Notes: generated from the letters alone by a model not told the origin. Positions 1 through 8,959 are shown, numbered from the stretch's first letter. The stretch is DNA of 53,964 nucleotides from Anaerobacillus alkalidiazotrophicus (GCF_001866055.1 NZ_MLQS01000017.1:588008-641971), one strand, 5' to 3'. A program made the numbers and translations.

Positions 1-48
1 CCACAACCATACGGTCCTCCGCAATATGAACAACAGCCATATCGCTAA
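1..48 (+). CDS. C-terminal tail of an unidentified protein (partial)
   Basis: The first frame is open from the window edge to a TAA at 46-48 and encodes a tail rich in Pro, Gln and Tyr (PQPYGPPQYEQQPYR). A hairpin terminator follows within 45 bases, which supports a genuine gene end. Such P/Q/Y-rich tails occur in spore coat and surface proteins, but 15 residues do not identify a family. Confidence 0.5.
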   Translation, partial: PQPYGPPQYEQQPYR

Positions 49-89
49 AGCAATCATTGGGTAAGAGTTTGTTCGCATTTTTCGTCATA

Positions 90-122
90 ATTAGGATGAC
101 TATTTATAGTCATCCTAATATT
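90..122 (+). terminator. Intrinsic terminator of the partial gene
   Basis: A perfect 13-bp stem (ATTAGGATGACTA with its complement) closes on a TTTA loop and is followed by ATATT. It sits about 40 bases after the stop codon of the partial gene. Confidence 0.6.
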
Positions 123-133
123 ATTACAAGGAA

Positions 134-312
134 AGTATAAAATTTCTAACTTAGAAACTGTCTAGCTTCAGCGCCCTATCGACTAGAAAGCTTCCTTCGT
201 CTCGTCTACGATAAGTCAAGAACGAAAGTCTAACGACTTTCGACTCTCCTATATCTCACTCGACTCAGTCCAGCTTATTACGTCGATGAGCTGCGGCGCT
301 TGCGCTTTTCTT
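134..312 (+). repeat. Modular cassette repeat, copy 1 (module A)
   Basis: Left end TTCTAACTTAGAAACTGTC, then CTAGCTTCAGCGCC, and right end GCGCTTGCGCTTTTCTT. The interior (module A) contains a strong hairpin CGAAAGTC-TAAC-GACTTTCG and is almost identical to the copy at 21824-22010. AGCGCC and GGCGCT at the two ends can pair, so the whole unit could fold. It is non-coding. Confidence 0.8.
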
Positions 313-375
313 ACATGCATCAAAAAATTTTGAAAGTTAATGAATTTTATAATACAGTTTTCACGTGACTGAAAT

Positions 376-419
376 ACTATATCTAGTTGGATTTGCGTAC
401 TCATCTAGATATAGTTTTA
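376..419. other. Hairpin followed by a short T-run
   Basis: ACTATATCTAG (376-386) and CTAGATATAGT (405-415) form a perfect 11-bp stem with an 18-base loop, followed by TTTAT on the plus strand. It may be a terminator or the remains of a small hairpin element. No plus-strand gene precedes it and I see no convincing gene in 313-483. Confidence 0.4.
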
Positions 420-483
420 TGCCACTAGATTATGCTCAATTTGGAAGAAAAAAGAGCAGTAGTTTACCTTTTAACTTATTATT

Positions 484-816
484 TTATTTTTTGGGACTAC
501 CAAAGCTTTTGAATAGATCGACTAATGGTCCCATTTTTTTTAGGGAAGGTCCTAGTTTATTAACCAATCCCATAAATTGATCAAATTGCTCTACCATTTG
601 GACAAAATCTATTTCTTGTGTTGGAGAATTTTCACTATTGTGTTTATTGCTTTTATTACCCTCCGTTTGGGTAGGCATACTTTCTTTACTTGCTTCAGTA
701 CGTGTCGTTTGTGTATTTGCTTCTTCATCTATTGGAGGGTGTGCTGTTGGTCCAAACATTAGTTCATCAAAAAAATTTCTTGCTTGTGGAGTTTCTTGTT
801 GTTTGTTATCTTCCAA
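484..816 (-). CDS. Hypothetical small hydrophilic protein
   Basis: A 110-residue protein with a low-complexity Thr/Glu/Ser/Asn-rich middle (about residues 30-70) and a conserved-looking tail (about 72-105) with the pattern DFVQMVEQFDQFMGLVNKLG, then GPLVDLFKSF. The tail loosely recalls the GPLV...F motif of small Bacillus spore proteins such as YqfQ/YppG, but I cannot assign a family. An AAAGGGGG-type ribosome binding site precedes the ATG at 816. It has no signal peptide or membrane segment. It is transcribed away from fabH and probably stands alone. Confidence 0.6.
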   Translation of the reverse strand: MEDNKQQETPQARNFFDELMFGPTAHPPIDEEANTQTTRTEASKESMPTQTEGNKSNKHNSENSPTQEIDFVQMVEQFDQFMGLVNKLGPSLKKMGPLVDLFKSFGSPKK

Positions 817-940
817 TTTTCAATCCCCCTTTAAAAAGAATTATACAATATAAACGTATGTCAACTTACATAAGAGAGTGTGGGAAGAGAGCGCCCGATT
901 GTATAATGATTGCTAGACAAAGTCAATAAGATGAATTAAA

Positions 941-959
941 ATTATGATCAGGTCATAAT
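941..959. promoter_or_regulatory. Palindrome upstream of fabH, candidate FapR operator
   Basis: ATTATGA-TCAGG-TCATAAT is a perfect inverted repeat with 7-base arms, about 90 bases before the fabH start. In Bacillus the fabHA-fabF operon is repressed by FapR, whose operator is a 17-bp inverted repeat of the TTAGTACC...GGTACTAA type. This palindrome has the right size and place but differs at several arm positions, unlike the clean match before fabI in this window. It may be a diverged FapR site or another operator. Confidence 0.4.
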
Positions 960-1049
960 ATTAACTAGTATAGGATATAAAATGACACAATTATGAAAAA
1001 AAGTAAATGTGACTTATAATATAGAAATATATAAAAGGAGGACAAAGGA

Positions 1050-1988
1050 ATGCTCAATGTTGGAATTCTAGGTATGGGATCGTACGTACCAGAAAATGTA
1101 ATAACCAATGTAGATATGGAAAAGAAAATAGACACTTCAGATGAATGGATTAAAACTAGAACTGGTATTGAAGAACGCCGATTTGCTTCAGAGCATCATG
1201 ATACTTCACATATGTCATATTTGGCTGCCAAAGATGCTTTAGAAATGGCGAATATCTTACCTGAAGAACTTGATCTAATTGTTGTAGCAACAGTTACTCC
1301 GGACCGACCATTTCCTTCAGTATCAGCTGTTATTCAAGATCAACTAGGTGCGAAAAAAGCTGCAGCTATGGATATAAGTGCGGCATGTTCCGGTTTTATG
1401 TACGGTATGATTACAGCAAAGCAATTTATTCAGTCTGGTGATTATAAGTATGTATTAGTTGTTGGCGCAGAAAAATTATCTAAGCTGATCAATTGGGATG
1501 ACAGAAATACTGCGGTACTATTTGGTGATGGAGCTGGAGCGGCTGTTTTAGGCCCGGTTTCTAAAGATAAAGGAATATTAGCTTTTGAATTAGGAGCTGA
1601 TGGTGGTGGGTGCGAGCACATTACTCAAGAAGGCCCACACTTGACTATGAATGGACGTGAAGTGTTTAAGTTTGCGGTACGTCAGATGGGTGAATCCGCA
1701 TTAAGTGTAATTGAAAAAGCTGGTCTGACAAAGGAAGATGTTGACTATCTAGTTCCCCATCAGGCGAATATCCGAATTATGGAAGCGTCGCGACAAAGAC
1801 TCGATTTACCTGAAGAGAAAATGGCAAAATCAGTCCATAAATATGGGAATACTTCAGCGGCTTCTATCCCTATGACCTTAGTTGATGAGCTGAAAAATGG
1901 AAAGATTAAAGATGGTGACATTGTAGTATTAGTAGGATTTGGTGCTGGATTAACCTGGGGCTCTGTAGTACTACGTTGGGGTCGTTAA
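1050..1988 (+). CDS. fabH: Beta-ketoacyl-ACP synthase III (FabH)
   Basis: This cytosolic enzyme starts each round of type II fatty acid synthesis by condensing acyl-CoA (branched primers in Bacillus) with malonyl-ACP. At 312 residues it has the usual length. The catalytic triad is visible: Cys113 in AACSGFMYG, His in PHQANIRIM (about residue 238) and Asn in KYGNTSAAS (about 268). The C-terminal [10 protein letters not shown] motif is typical. AAAGGAGG lies 8 bases before the ATG. fabF follows 57 bases downstream in the same direction, so the two probably form one operon, as in B. subtilis yjaX-yjaY. Confidence 0.97.
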   Translation: MLNVGILGMGSYVPENVITNVDMEKKIDTSDEWIKTRTGIEERRFASEHHDTSHMSYLAAKDALEMANILPEELDLIVVATVTPDRPFPSVSAVIQDQLGAKKAAAMDISAACSGFMYGMITAKQFIQSGDYKYVLVVGAEKLSKLINWDDRNTAVLFGDGAGAAVLGPVSKDKGILAFELGADGGGCEHITQEGPHLTMNGREVFKFAVRQMGESALSVIEKAGLTKEDVDYLVPHQANIRIMEASRQRLDLPEEKMAKSVHKYGNTSAASIPMTLVDELKNGKIKDGDIVVLVGFGAGLTWGSVVLRWGR

Positions 1989-2045
1989 CCTAGATGAAGT
2001 CACAAATTTTTTAGAATGTCATTATATAAAAGGAGAGAAAAGATA

Positions 2046-3287
2046 ATGAAGCAAAATCGTGTTGTAGTTACAGGAGTAGGGGCGGTTACTCCTTTAGGTA
2101 ATAACGTTGAATCTACGTGGGAGAATTTAACAGCTGGAAAATCAGGGGTAGGATTGCTTACGAGAGTAGATGCATCTCAGTTTCCTACAGTTGTTGCTGC
2201 TGAATTAAAGGATTTCGATCCAGGTAATTTCATGGATAAAAAAGAGGCAAGAAGAATGGATCGCTTCACTCAATATGCAGTAGCAAGTAGTTTGATGGCT
2301 GTTGAAGATGCAAAGCTTGAAATTACTTCTGAAAATGCTGATCGAATTGGTGTATGGATTGGTTCTGGTATCGGTGGAATGGAGACATATGAACAACAGT
2401 TTAAAATTTTCTTAGAAAAAGGACATCGCCGTGTAAGTCCGTTCTTTGTACCAATGCTGATTCCTGATATGGCTTCAGGACAAGTTTCCATAACGCTTGG
2501 GGCAAAAGGGATTAATTCTTGTACAGTAACTGCTTGTGCTTCCGGTGCTAACTCCATAGGTGATGCATTTAAGGTTATTGAGCGCGGAGATGCTGATGTT
2601 ATGATTACTGGTGGATGTGAAGCGCCAATTACGAGTATGTCAATGGCAGGTTTTAGTGCAGCAAAAGCACTATCTACTAATCCTGATCCAAAAACTGCTA
2701 GTCGTCCATTTGATTTAAATCGTGATGGATTTGTTATGGGTGAAGGTGCAGGAATTCTAGTCCTTGAATCGTTGGAACATGCACAAAAACGTGGTGCAAA
2801 AATTTATGCAGAAATCGTAGGTTACGGTGCAACTGGCGATGCATACCATATCACAGCACCTGCTCCTGAAGGTGAGGGAGGAGTTCGTGCTATGCGTATG
2901 GCATTAAAAGATGCAGGGCTCAATCCAGAAGAAATTGATTATATGAATGCTCATGGGACAAGTACTCATTATAATGATAAGTATGAAACGTTAGCAATTA
3001 AGCAAGTTTTCGGAGATTATTCCAAACAATTAGCTGTCAGTTCGACAAAATCAATGACAGGACACCTATTAGGTGCAGCTGGAGCTGTAGAAGCTATTTT
3101 CTCAATAAAGGCGATTGTTGATGGAGTAATCCCACCAACAATTAATTACGAAACACCAGATCCTGAGTGTGACTTGGATTATGTACCAAATGAAGCAAGA
3201 AAACATGAAGTGAACGTAGTTCTTAGTAACTCATTAGGATTCGGTGGACATAATGCAACGTTAATATTTAAGAAATTCAACGTTTAG
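2046..3287 (+). CDS. fabF: Beta-ketoacyl-ACP synthase II (FabF)
   Basis: This is the elongating condensing enzyme of fatty acid synthesis. It extends acyl-ACP by two carbons using malonyl-ACP. The 413-residue protein carries the Cys-His-His triad: Cys in [11 protein letters not shown] (about 163), His in [11 protein letters not shown] (about 303) and His in [12 protein letters not shown] (about 340). I chose the ATG at 2046 because AAGGAGAG sits just before it and the protein then begins [10 protein letters not shown]. The in-frame ATG at 2016 would place that ribosome site inside the coding region. It is cotranscribed with fabH and ends in a strong terminator. Confidence 0.97.
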   Translation: MKQNRVVVTGVGAVTPLGNNVESTWENLTAGKSGVGLLTRVDASQFPTVVAAELKDFDPGNFMDKKEARRMDRFTQYAVASSLMAVEDAKLEITSENADRIGVWIGSGIGGMETYEQQFKIFLEKGHRRVSPFFVPMLIPDMASGQVSITLGAKGINSCTVTACASGANSIGDAFKVIERGDADVMITGGCEAPITSMSMAGFSAAKALSTNPDPKTASRPFDLNRDGFVMGEGAGILVLESLEHAQKRGAKIYAEIVGYGATGDAYHITAPAPEGEGGVRAMRMALKDAGLNPEEIDYMNAHGTSTHYNDKYETLAIKQVFGDYSKQLAVSSTKSMTGHLLGAAGAVEAIFSIKAIVDGVIPPTINYETPDPECDLDYVPNEARKHEVNVVLSNSLGFGGHNATLIFKKFNV

Positions 3288-3344
3288 ATAACGAAAACTA
3301 TTTAACTATAGAGTGTGAAAAGGATATTTTGCGAGAAGTTAGAA

Positions 3345-3380
3345 AAGGAACTACAGCCAACATGGCCGAGTTCCTTTTTT
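3345..3380 (+). terminator. Terminator of fabH-fabF
   Basis: AAGGAACT and AGTTCCTT form an 8-bp stem followed by a run of Ts ending at 3380. A repeat element begins at the next base. Confidence 0.8.
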
Positions 3381-3594
3381 ATCCCACACTTAAGGGGCAA
3401 GTAAGACCCCCACCTCAAAACTTAAGAAAATCGAGAAGTTTAGGTGGGGGATAAACTGCCCCTAAAGGTCCGATATAGAATAACTTTCATCAGTGAAGCT
3501 GATGATTAGTTATTCTTATGCCCGTGGTATAAGTTGAACTAACAATCAGTGGGGGATGAAGGAAAACCCCCACTATTGAAGTTCAGCTTTATAT
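3381..3594 (+). repeat. Structured element of about 215 bp, copy 1
   Basis: This copy is nearly identical to 16183-16397, with one substitution and one missing G in the last stem. It has three stem-loops: AGGGGCA/TGCCCCT enclosing CCCCCACCT/AGGTGGGGG; AGAATAACT/AGTTATTCT; and a compound stem ATAAG, TGAACT, CAGTGGGGG. It has no open reading frame. It starts at ATCCCACAC right after the T-run of the fabF terminator. A non-autonomous mobile element, or a dispersed structured RNA, is the likely identity. Confidence 0.75.
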
Positions 3595-3677
3595 AATCCA
3601 GAATTTATAAATTTCTAACTTGGAAACTGTCTAGCTCCAGTGTTTGTCGCCGATAGGCGGGCACCTTGCGCTTTTTT
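3593..3677 (+). repeat. Modular cassette repeat, copy 2 (short, module B)
   Basis: It has the shared left end (AATTTATAAATTTCTAAC, then TTGGAAACTGTCTAGCTCCAG), a short interior TGTTTGTCGCCGATAGGCGG and the right end CCTTGCGCTTTTT. The same interior closes the copy at 39379-39641. It abuts the 215-bp element, and its right end runs into the stop codon of the minus-strand LCP gene. Confidence 0.75.
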
Positions 3678-4671
3678 AATCGTAAGCAAATTCCTGATCA
3701 AGCTCTAAAAATTCTTTAATAACTTGTTTATTTTTTTCGATATCTACTTCTAGTACCGCGCCAGCATGGTTATATCTAGCATCAACAAATGATCCTTTAA
3801 CTGGAATTGTTATTGTTTCCACCTTTTCAATTGGCTTTAAGAAAAAATTTGTACCATAATCTAAAATTTGTTTGTTTTGGATATTAGTTTGAATATAAGG
3901 TTCAATGGAACCTAGTAATTTCGGAAGTCTAGTTATTCCCGAGAATGTTAGGAGTTCATCCTTTAATATAGTTAGGACTTCTTGTTGCCGTCGAACACGT
4001 CCAAAATCATTTTCGTGATCACTACGAAAACGTACATAGTTTAAAGCTTGTTGCCCATCTAAACGCTGTAGCCCTGGTTGAAAATCGATATGGTCTCGCC
4101 CTTTAGAATAATACATTCTTCTTTTGATGTCTATTTCAATCCCATCAGGTGAGATAATATCTACTACTCTTTGGAAACCATCGAAATCAATCATAGCGTA
4201 GTAATGGATGTCAATATCAAAATTGTCTTTTATTGTTTTACGTAGTAACTCCGGCCCACCTAAAAAGAAAGCGGTATTAATTTTATTGTTTCGATATCCT
4301 GGAATGGTGACATACGTATCCCGCATTATTGAAATTAACTTTATTTTCCCTTGTCTCGGTTGGTATTGAGCTACCATAATTGTGTCTGATCTTGCAGCGC
4401 CATCTTCTTCCTTATCCACTCCTAATAAAAGGACACGTATTAATTCTTTAAACTCATCTTTGCTGGCATTAAATTCGATTGCTTCAAATTCATGTTGATT
4501 ATTATTACCTTCTATTAATTTAAGAGATTGTTTTCGTGCATGTTCAAATTGGTAAGTCGAATAGACTACAGTAGAGATTGCTAATATAATCAGTATAGAA
4601 AGTGTTATGTAAATAGGTTTCTTTTTGCTTTTTTTAGGCTTGTTTCTTGTTGGGCTTCCTTTTCTGGTCAA
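3676..4671 (-). CDS. LytR-CpsA-Psr (LCP) family cell-wall polymer transferase
   Basis: LCP proteins attach wall teichoic acid or other anionic polymers from their lipid carrier to peptidoglycan outside the membrane. The 331-residue protein has a short Lys/Arg-rich cytoplasmic start, one membrane segment (about 19-40) and an LCP domain (about 80-240). The domain has the expected LLLGVDKEE, ARSDTIMV, SIMRDTYV, NKINTAF and FGRVRRQQE motifs, including the Arg and Asp residues that bind the pyrophosphate lipid. B. subtilis has three paralogues (TagT, TagU, TagV) and I cannot say which is closest. The stop codon overlaps the right end of a repeat cassette, so the native 3' flank has been replaced. 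Confidence 0.92.
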   Translation of the reverse strand: MTRKGSPTRNKPKKSKKKPIYITLSILIILAISTVVYSTYQFEHARKQSLKLIEGNNNQHEFEAIEFNASKDEFKELIRVLLLGVDKEEDGAARSDTIMVAQYQPRQGKIKLISIMRDTYVTIPGYRNNKINTAFFLGGPELLRKTIKDNFDIDIHYYAMIDFDGFQRVVDIISPDGIEIDIKRRMYYSKGRDHIDFQPGLQRLDGQQALNYVRFRSDHENDFGRVRRQQEVLTILKDELLTFSGITRLPKLLGSIEPYIQTNIQNKQILDYGTNFFLKPIEKVETITIPVKGSFVDARYNHAGAVLEVDIEKNKQVIKEFLELDQEFAYD

Positions 4672-4887
4672 CCTTAATCAACTCCTTTAAGCATACCAAT
4701 TAGTATAGCAAAAAAGCACTGTTTTTAGTACTAAATCCCCAAATTTATTGGATTTATTCTAATTAATGAACGACATACATATATAATTTACCCCACTAAG
4801 ATTTTATAACTAGTTACATTCATTCGATCGTAACTAGATATAGAATTATGCATCTCGGATTAGGTAATTATGAAATTTACTCAGCTA

Positions 4888-4922
4888 ATAAAAAAATCCA
4901 TTAACTAGAGTTAACAGATTTG
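4888..4922 (-). terminator. Terminator of the fnr-like gene
   Basis: Read on the minus strand, AAATC-TG-TTAACT-CT-AGTTAA-TG-GATTT folds into a stem followed by seven Ts, 12 bases after the stop codon. Confidence 0.7.
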
Positions 4923-4933
4923 CTTAAAGTAAG

Positions 4934-5641
4934 TTAAATTGTACAAATTTCAACTGGACATCTTTCGCAACGTAGATATTTCTTTAAATAGTCGATATTT
5001 TTGATTAGGATGTTATCATCTAAAATTGAGATGATATTTTCTTTTTTTAAATCTTGTAACATTCTGTTAGCAGTTTCTCTAGATGTACCTATGAAATTTG
5101 CAATTTCTTGGTTTGTGAGCTTTAGCGGTATTAAAATATCATTATGGTATTTTACACCATATGAATTGCTAAAACGAATAAGGATAGAATAAAGCGCTCC
5201 TAATTTACCGTAAAGAAGTAAATCGGAAAATTTTGCTTGTGTTGATTGCGTATTTCTAGCAAAAAGCTTAATGAAAGCTACGGCAATGTCACCATTTTGT
5301 AGAAATAACGCTTCCAAATTTTCTCTTGTAAATTTATAGAGGGTAGAGTCTTCAATGATTTCTGCTGTCATACTAACTAACATATCATTAAATAAACTAA
5401 ATTCACCAATAATGTCGTTATCTTGCTTCAAGTGAAGGAAAAACTTTTTATGATCGATCGTCATTTTACTTAGCCGCACTTTCCCGGAACGGATTAAGTA
5501 AATATTAGTAGCTTCTTCTCCTTCGTAAAACAATGTAGTACCTTCTCTAGCGTGAATTTTTACTCCATGCTGTAACAAAATATCTTGGTTTTCTTTTGAT
5601 AGTTGACTAAAGAAAGGTGTAATTTTTACGACTTTGTTCAT
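4934..5641 (-). CDS. fnr: Fnr-type anaerobic regulator (Crp/Fnr family)
   Basis: A 235-residue Crp/Fnr regulator with an N-terminal cyclic-nucleotide-binding fold (about 15-130; YEGEEATNIYLIRSGKVRLS) and a C-terminal winged helix (about 150-215; LTNQEIANFIGTSRETANRM). The last residues read CERCPVEIC, a Cys-X2-Cys-X4-Cys pattern matching the C-terminal 4Fe-4S ligands of B. subtilis Fnr rather than the N-terminal ligands of E. coli FNR. Fnr activates nitrate respiration and fermentation genes when oxygen is absent. I place the start at 5641 because GGAGTGATAGGA precedes that ATG. The in-frame start 13 codons earlier lacks such a site. Confidence 0.88.
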   Translation of the reverse strand: MNKVVKITPFFSQLSKENQDILLQHGVKIHAREGTTLFYEGEEATNIYLIRSGKVRLSKMTIDHKKFFLHLKQDNDIIGEFSLFNDMLVSMTAEIIEDSTLYKFTRENLEALFLQNGDIAVAFIKLFARNTQSTQAKFSDLLLYGKLGALYSILIRFSNSYGVKYHNDILIPLKLTNQEIANFIGTSRETANRMLQDLKKENIISILDDNILIKNIDYLKKYLRCERCPVEICTI

Positions 5642-5829
5642 TCCTATCACTCCATATATACTCTCGTTATATTTTGTCACAAATAAAGAATATCATAAAA
5701 ACAGTGGAATTTGAATGGATTTTGATAGAATACATTCATCATTAAACCAAAAGAATTGATTCATATTTTGCCACATTCGATAAAAACTCGTAAAATAGGT
5801 ATGGACTTATGATAATGAGGAGATTAGCA

Positions 5830-7974
5830 ATGAAATTACTTATAGCTGAAAAGCCTGATCAAGCAAAAGCATTAGTATCACAATTTAAAACGAAAAAACA
5901 AGATGGTTATTTAATTATCGAGCCAAATAAATGGTTTCCTAACGGTGGATATTGCACTTGGGCCGTTGGTCACTTATTACAGCTTTCGGCTCCAGAAAAT
6001 TATTTTCCAAGTTGGAAAAAATGGACATTATTAAATTTACCTATGATTCCTGATAAATTTCAGTATGAGGTCGTAAGGTCAAAAAATAAGCAATATCAAA
6101 TCATTAAAAAATTGTTACAAAAAAAAGAGGTAACAGAAATTATTCATGGTGGAGATGCGGGGCGAGAAGGAGAATTAATTATTCGTAGTATTATACAAAT
6201 GATCGGGATTCATAAACCAATGAAACGTTTATGGATTTCTTCGTTAACTCAAAAAGCAGTTCTAGAAGGTTTTGATAGTTTATTAACAGAAGAAAAAACA
6301 AGAAATTTGTATTATGAAGCATATACTCGTGCATGTGCCGATTGGCTAGTAGGAATGAATGCCTCAAGAGTATTTTCTATCTTATTAAAGGAAAAAGGTA
6401 TTAGTGATGTTTTTTCAGCAGGAAGAGTTCAAACGCCTACGTTAGCTTTAATTGTAAAAAGAGAGAAGGAAATTGAAGGTTTTGAATCTAAGCCATTTTG
6501 GGAAGTAATTGCTACTTTTACAATGGATGGAAAGCATTATGAAGGAAAATGGTATAAAGAGAATCAATCAAGAATTGAAGAAGAAGAAATGGCCCAAAAA
6601 ATAGCGCTGTTCTGTGAAGGAAAAACGGCAGAAATAGTCCATGCTGAAAAAGAACGAAAAAAGTTTGAGCCTCCTTTATTATTTAATTTATCAGCACTTC
6701 AGGCTACCGCTAATAACATATATAAATTTCCCCCAAAAAAGACATTAGATGTATTACAAAAGCTTTATCAAAAAGGAATTGTATCTTATCCAAGATCAGA
6801 TTCAAATTATGTTACAAAAGGGGAAGCGGAAACGTTTCCATATATATTAGAAAAGCTAAGTGATTTTAAAGAATATTCATCGCTCTTCCCGGTTCCGAAA
6901 AAGTCGATTGCTAATAATAAACGCTTCGTAAACGAAAAAAAGGTAACAGATCACTATGCGATTATTCCTACTGAACAAGTAAAAGATCCTACTAAATTAC
7001 CAACAGACGAAGCAAAAATTTATGATTTAGTCATACGTCGTCTTATTGCAGCCCATTACGATTCGTCACAATTTGACTATACAACAATTATTACCTTGGT
7101 AGACAAACGGGCACAGTTTATTTCAAAAGGAAAGCAGCAAATAAATGAAGGTTGGAGAAAAGTTTTATATAAGCAACAAGATGATACGGATGTCATTTTA
7201 CCTATTTTAGAGGAGGGAGAGACTGGTTTTGTTAAGAGTGTTCATGTAAAGGCTGGAAAAACACAACCACCTAAGCGGTATACCGAAGGACAGTTAATTA
7301 CGTTGATGAAAACAGCAGGGAAATTTATAGATAATGAAGAATTAGAAAAAGTTTTAAACAAAACAGAGGGGTTAGGTACAGAAGCAACTCGGGCTGGTAT
7401 CATTACTATGTTAAAAGACAGGCAATATATAGAGGTAGTCAAAAATCAAGTGTTTGCAACAAAAAAAGCACGAATTCTTATTGATGCAATTGGTGGTGCT
7501 ATTTTAGCTTCTCCTGAAATGACCGCAAAATGGGAGCAGCGTTTAGGGGAAATAGGTCAAGGAGCGGCTTCTCCAGTTACTTTTATGGAACAAACGAAAA
7601 AGTTAACAGCCAAAATTGTTGAAGACGCTACACAAAATTCAGTGAAATGGAATTTTCAAGGACTTGAATATGAAGTGAAAAAAAACTCTAAATCAAAGTT
7701 TACTCTCGGAAAAGTAATCGGGAAGTGTAAGCTTTGTGATGGAGATTTAGTTGATAAGGGAAATTTTTATGGTTGCGGAAATTATAAACAAACTTCTTGT
7801 AAATTTATTTTATCCAAAACAATTTTAGGAAAGAAACTATCTGAAACAACTGTCAAAAATTTATTAACAAAAGGTGAAACAGGAGTATTAAAAGGTTTTA
7901 AAAAAGGAGACAAAACATTTAATGCTACTCTCATTTGGGATGATAAGGAAAACAAAATTAGCTTTAAATTTTAG
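5830..7974 (+). CDS. topB: DNA topoisomerase III (TopB)
   Basis: A type IA topoisomerase that cuts one strand, passes the other and decatenates DNA. The 714-residue protein opens with the Toprim motif MKLLIAEKPDQAKAL. The acidic GGDAGREGELIIR motif is near residue 110 and the active-site tyrosine lies in SYPRSDSNYV (about 320). After about 620 a basic tail contains one apparent zinc-ribbon (CKLCDGDLVDKGNFYGCG). GAGGAG supports the ATG at 5830 over the in-frame ATG 21 bases earlier. It is transcribed divergently from fnr. Confidence 0.95.
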   Translation: MKLLIAEKPDQAKALVSQFKTKKQDGYLIIEPNKWFPNGGYCTWAVGHLLQLSAPENYFPSWKKWTLLNLPMIPDKFQYEVVRSKNKQYQIIKKLLQKKEVTEIIHGGDAGREGELIIRSIIQMIGIHKPMKRLWISSLTQKAVLEGFDSLLTEEKTRNLYYEAYTRACADWLVGMNASRVFSILLKEKGISDVFSAGRVQTPTLALIVKREKEIEGFESKPFWEVIATFTMDGKHYEGKWYKENQSRIEEEEMAQKIALFCEGKTAEIVHAEKERKKFEPPLLFNLSALQATANNIYKFPPKKTLDVLQKLYQKGIVSYPRSDSNYVTKGEAETFPYILEKLSDFKEYSSLFPVPKKSIANNKRFVNEKKVTDHYAIIPTEQVKDPTKLPTDEAKIYDLVIRRLIAAHYDSSQFDYTTIITLVDKRAQFISKGKQQINEGWRKVLYKQQDDTDVILPILEEGETGFVKSVHVKAGKTQPPKRYTEGQLITLMKTAGKFIDNEELEKVLNKTEGLGTEATRAGIITMLKDRQYIEVVKNQVFATKKARILIDAIGGAILASPEMTAKWEQRLGEIGQGAASPVTFMEQTKKLTAKIVEDATQNSVKWNFQGLEYEVKKNSKSKFTLGKVIGKCKLCDGDLVDKGNFYGCGNYKQTSCKFILSKTILGKKLSETTVKNLLTKGETGVLKGFKKGDKTFNATLIWDDKENKISFKF

Positions 7975-8082
7975 TTCAAGTGGTGACTAAAAATGATACG
8001 TGTGCAACTCCTATTAAAAAGTAGCACCTTTCAAAATCAAACATAACTATAAGTAGTAGGATATGTAGGAGGTGTCTAGACT

Positions 8083-8925
8083 TTGAGTGTTGTGCAAACT
8101 AATGAACTATTAAAGGAATTTGTAAGAAAGAGAAAAGAAACACCAACAAAGCTATATTTTCAATTGCAACGAGAACTTTTGTGTGATCCTGTAGCTGATC
8201 ATTTCGAAGAGTACCATTCTATTCAGTTGCATAAATACTTTTTAGACAATGGAATGTTCTTTCCTGATGCTAAAATATTAGAAGAAATTAATGGGTTTGA
8301 AAAAAAGAAAATATGGAAGTTACTTCAAATTCATTATGAACGCTTAAAAAGTGATTGGCAGGGAGAAGAAGCTACAATTTATCTTTTTCCGGTTGAAAAG
8401 AGAAATGAAATAATAATGAAAGACTTGAATGGGAAAACAGGAATTAGTTTCCACAATGTTATAGTTTTATTTTTATCCAAAAATCTTTCAGTAGAACAAA
8501 TAGATGCGCTTCTTACTCATGAATATAACCATGTATGCCGCCTTTCGTCGTTAAACAAAGACTTTGATCAGTTAACATTACTCGATTCGATGGTTATTGA
8601 AGGTATGGCGGAAGTAGCGGTAGAAAAGACAGTGGGAAAAAGTGCATTAGCACCTTGGGTATCTTTATATAATAAAAAAGAACTATATCCATATTGGCAA
8701 AGAGTAAAAAACTTATTAAACGTAAAAGGTAAACAAAATCATGACCCTATTTTATTAGGCGGTCAAACATCACGTAAATACCCTAAATGGTTTGGTTATT
8801 GTATTGGCTATGAAATTGTAAAAGCTTATTTGGCGAGAAACAAAGGAATACGAATGAGTGAATTATTAAAAAAGGATTCTAAAGAGATTTTATCTACATC
8901 AGAATTTGATCATACATTTCAGTAA
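8083..8925 (+). CDS. yjaZ: YjaZ-like DUF2268 putative zinc protease
   Basis: The protein is 280 residues, close to B. subtilis YjaZ, which lies next to fabF in that species. An HEYNH sequence in LLTHEYNHVCRL (about residue 145) fits the HExxH zinc site of DUF2268 proteins, and a downstream glutamate in VIEGMAEVAVEK could be the third ligand. No signal peptide is evident. It starts at TTG, with a perfect AGGAGGTG 8 bases before. The function is unknown; protease is a family-level prediction. Confidence 0.85.
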   Translation: MSVVQTNELLKEFVRKRKETPTKLYFQLQRELLCDPVADHFEEYHSIQLHKYFLDNGMFFPDAKILEEINGFEKKKIWKLLQIHYERLKSDWQGEEATIYLFPVEKRNEIIMKDLNGKTGISFHNVIVLFLSKNLSVEQIDALLTHEYNHVCRLSSLNKDFDQLTLLDSMVIEGMAEVAVEKTVGKSALAPWVSLYNKKELYPYWQRVKNLLNVKGKQNHDPILLGGQTSRKYPKWFGYCIGYEIVKAYLARNKGIRMSELLKKDSKEILSTSEFDHTFQ

Positions 8926-8959
8926 GAGGAGTCTAGAATTCTTTTTAGACTTCTTTTTT
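8924..8959 (+). terminator. Terminator of yjaZ
   Basis: AAGAGGAGTCTA pairs with TAGACTTCTTTTTT. The stem starts at the stop codon and ends in a T-run. Confidence 0.75.

Noticed and set aside
365..929. Several overlapping plus-strand frames opposite the small gene at 484-816
   Set aside because: They overlap one another, have no ribosome sites and no protein-like composition; they are antisense shadows.
2205..2557. Minus-strand frames inside fabF
   Set aside because: They are entirely within a well-supported conserved gene and lack start signals.
3381..3594. Group IIC intron, which also inserts after terminators
   Set aside because: There is no GTGYG 5' end, no domain V motif and no reverse transcriptase; 215 bp is too short.
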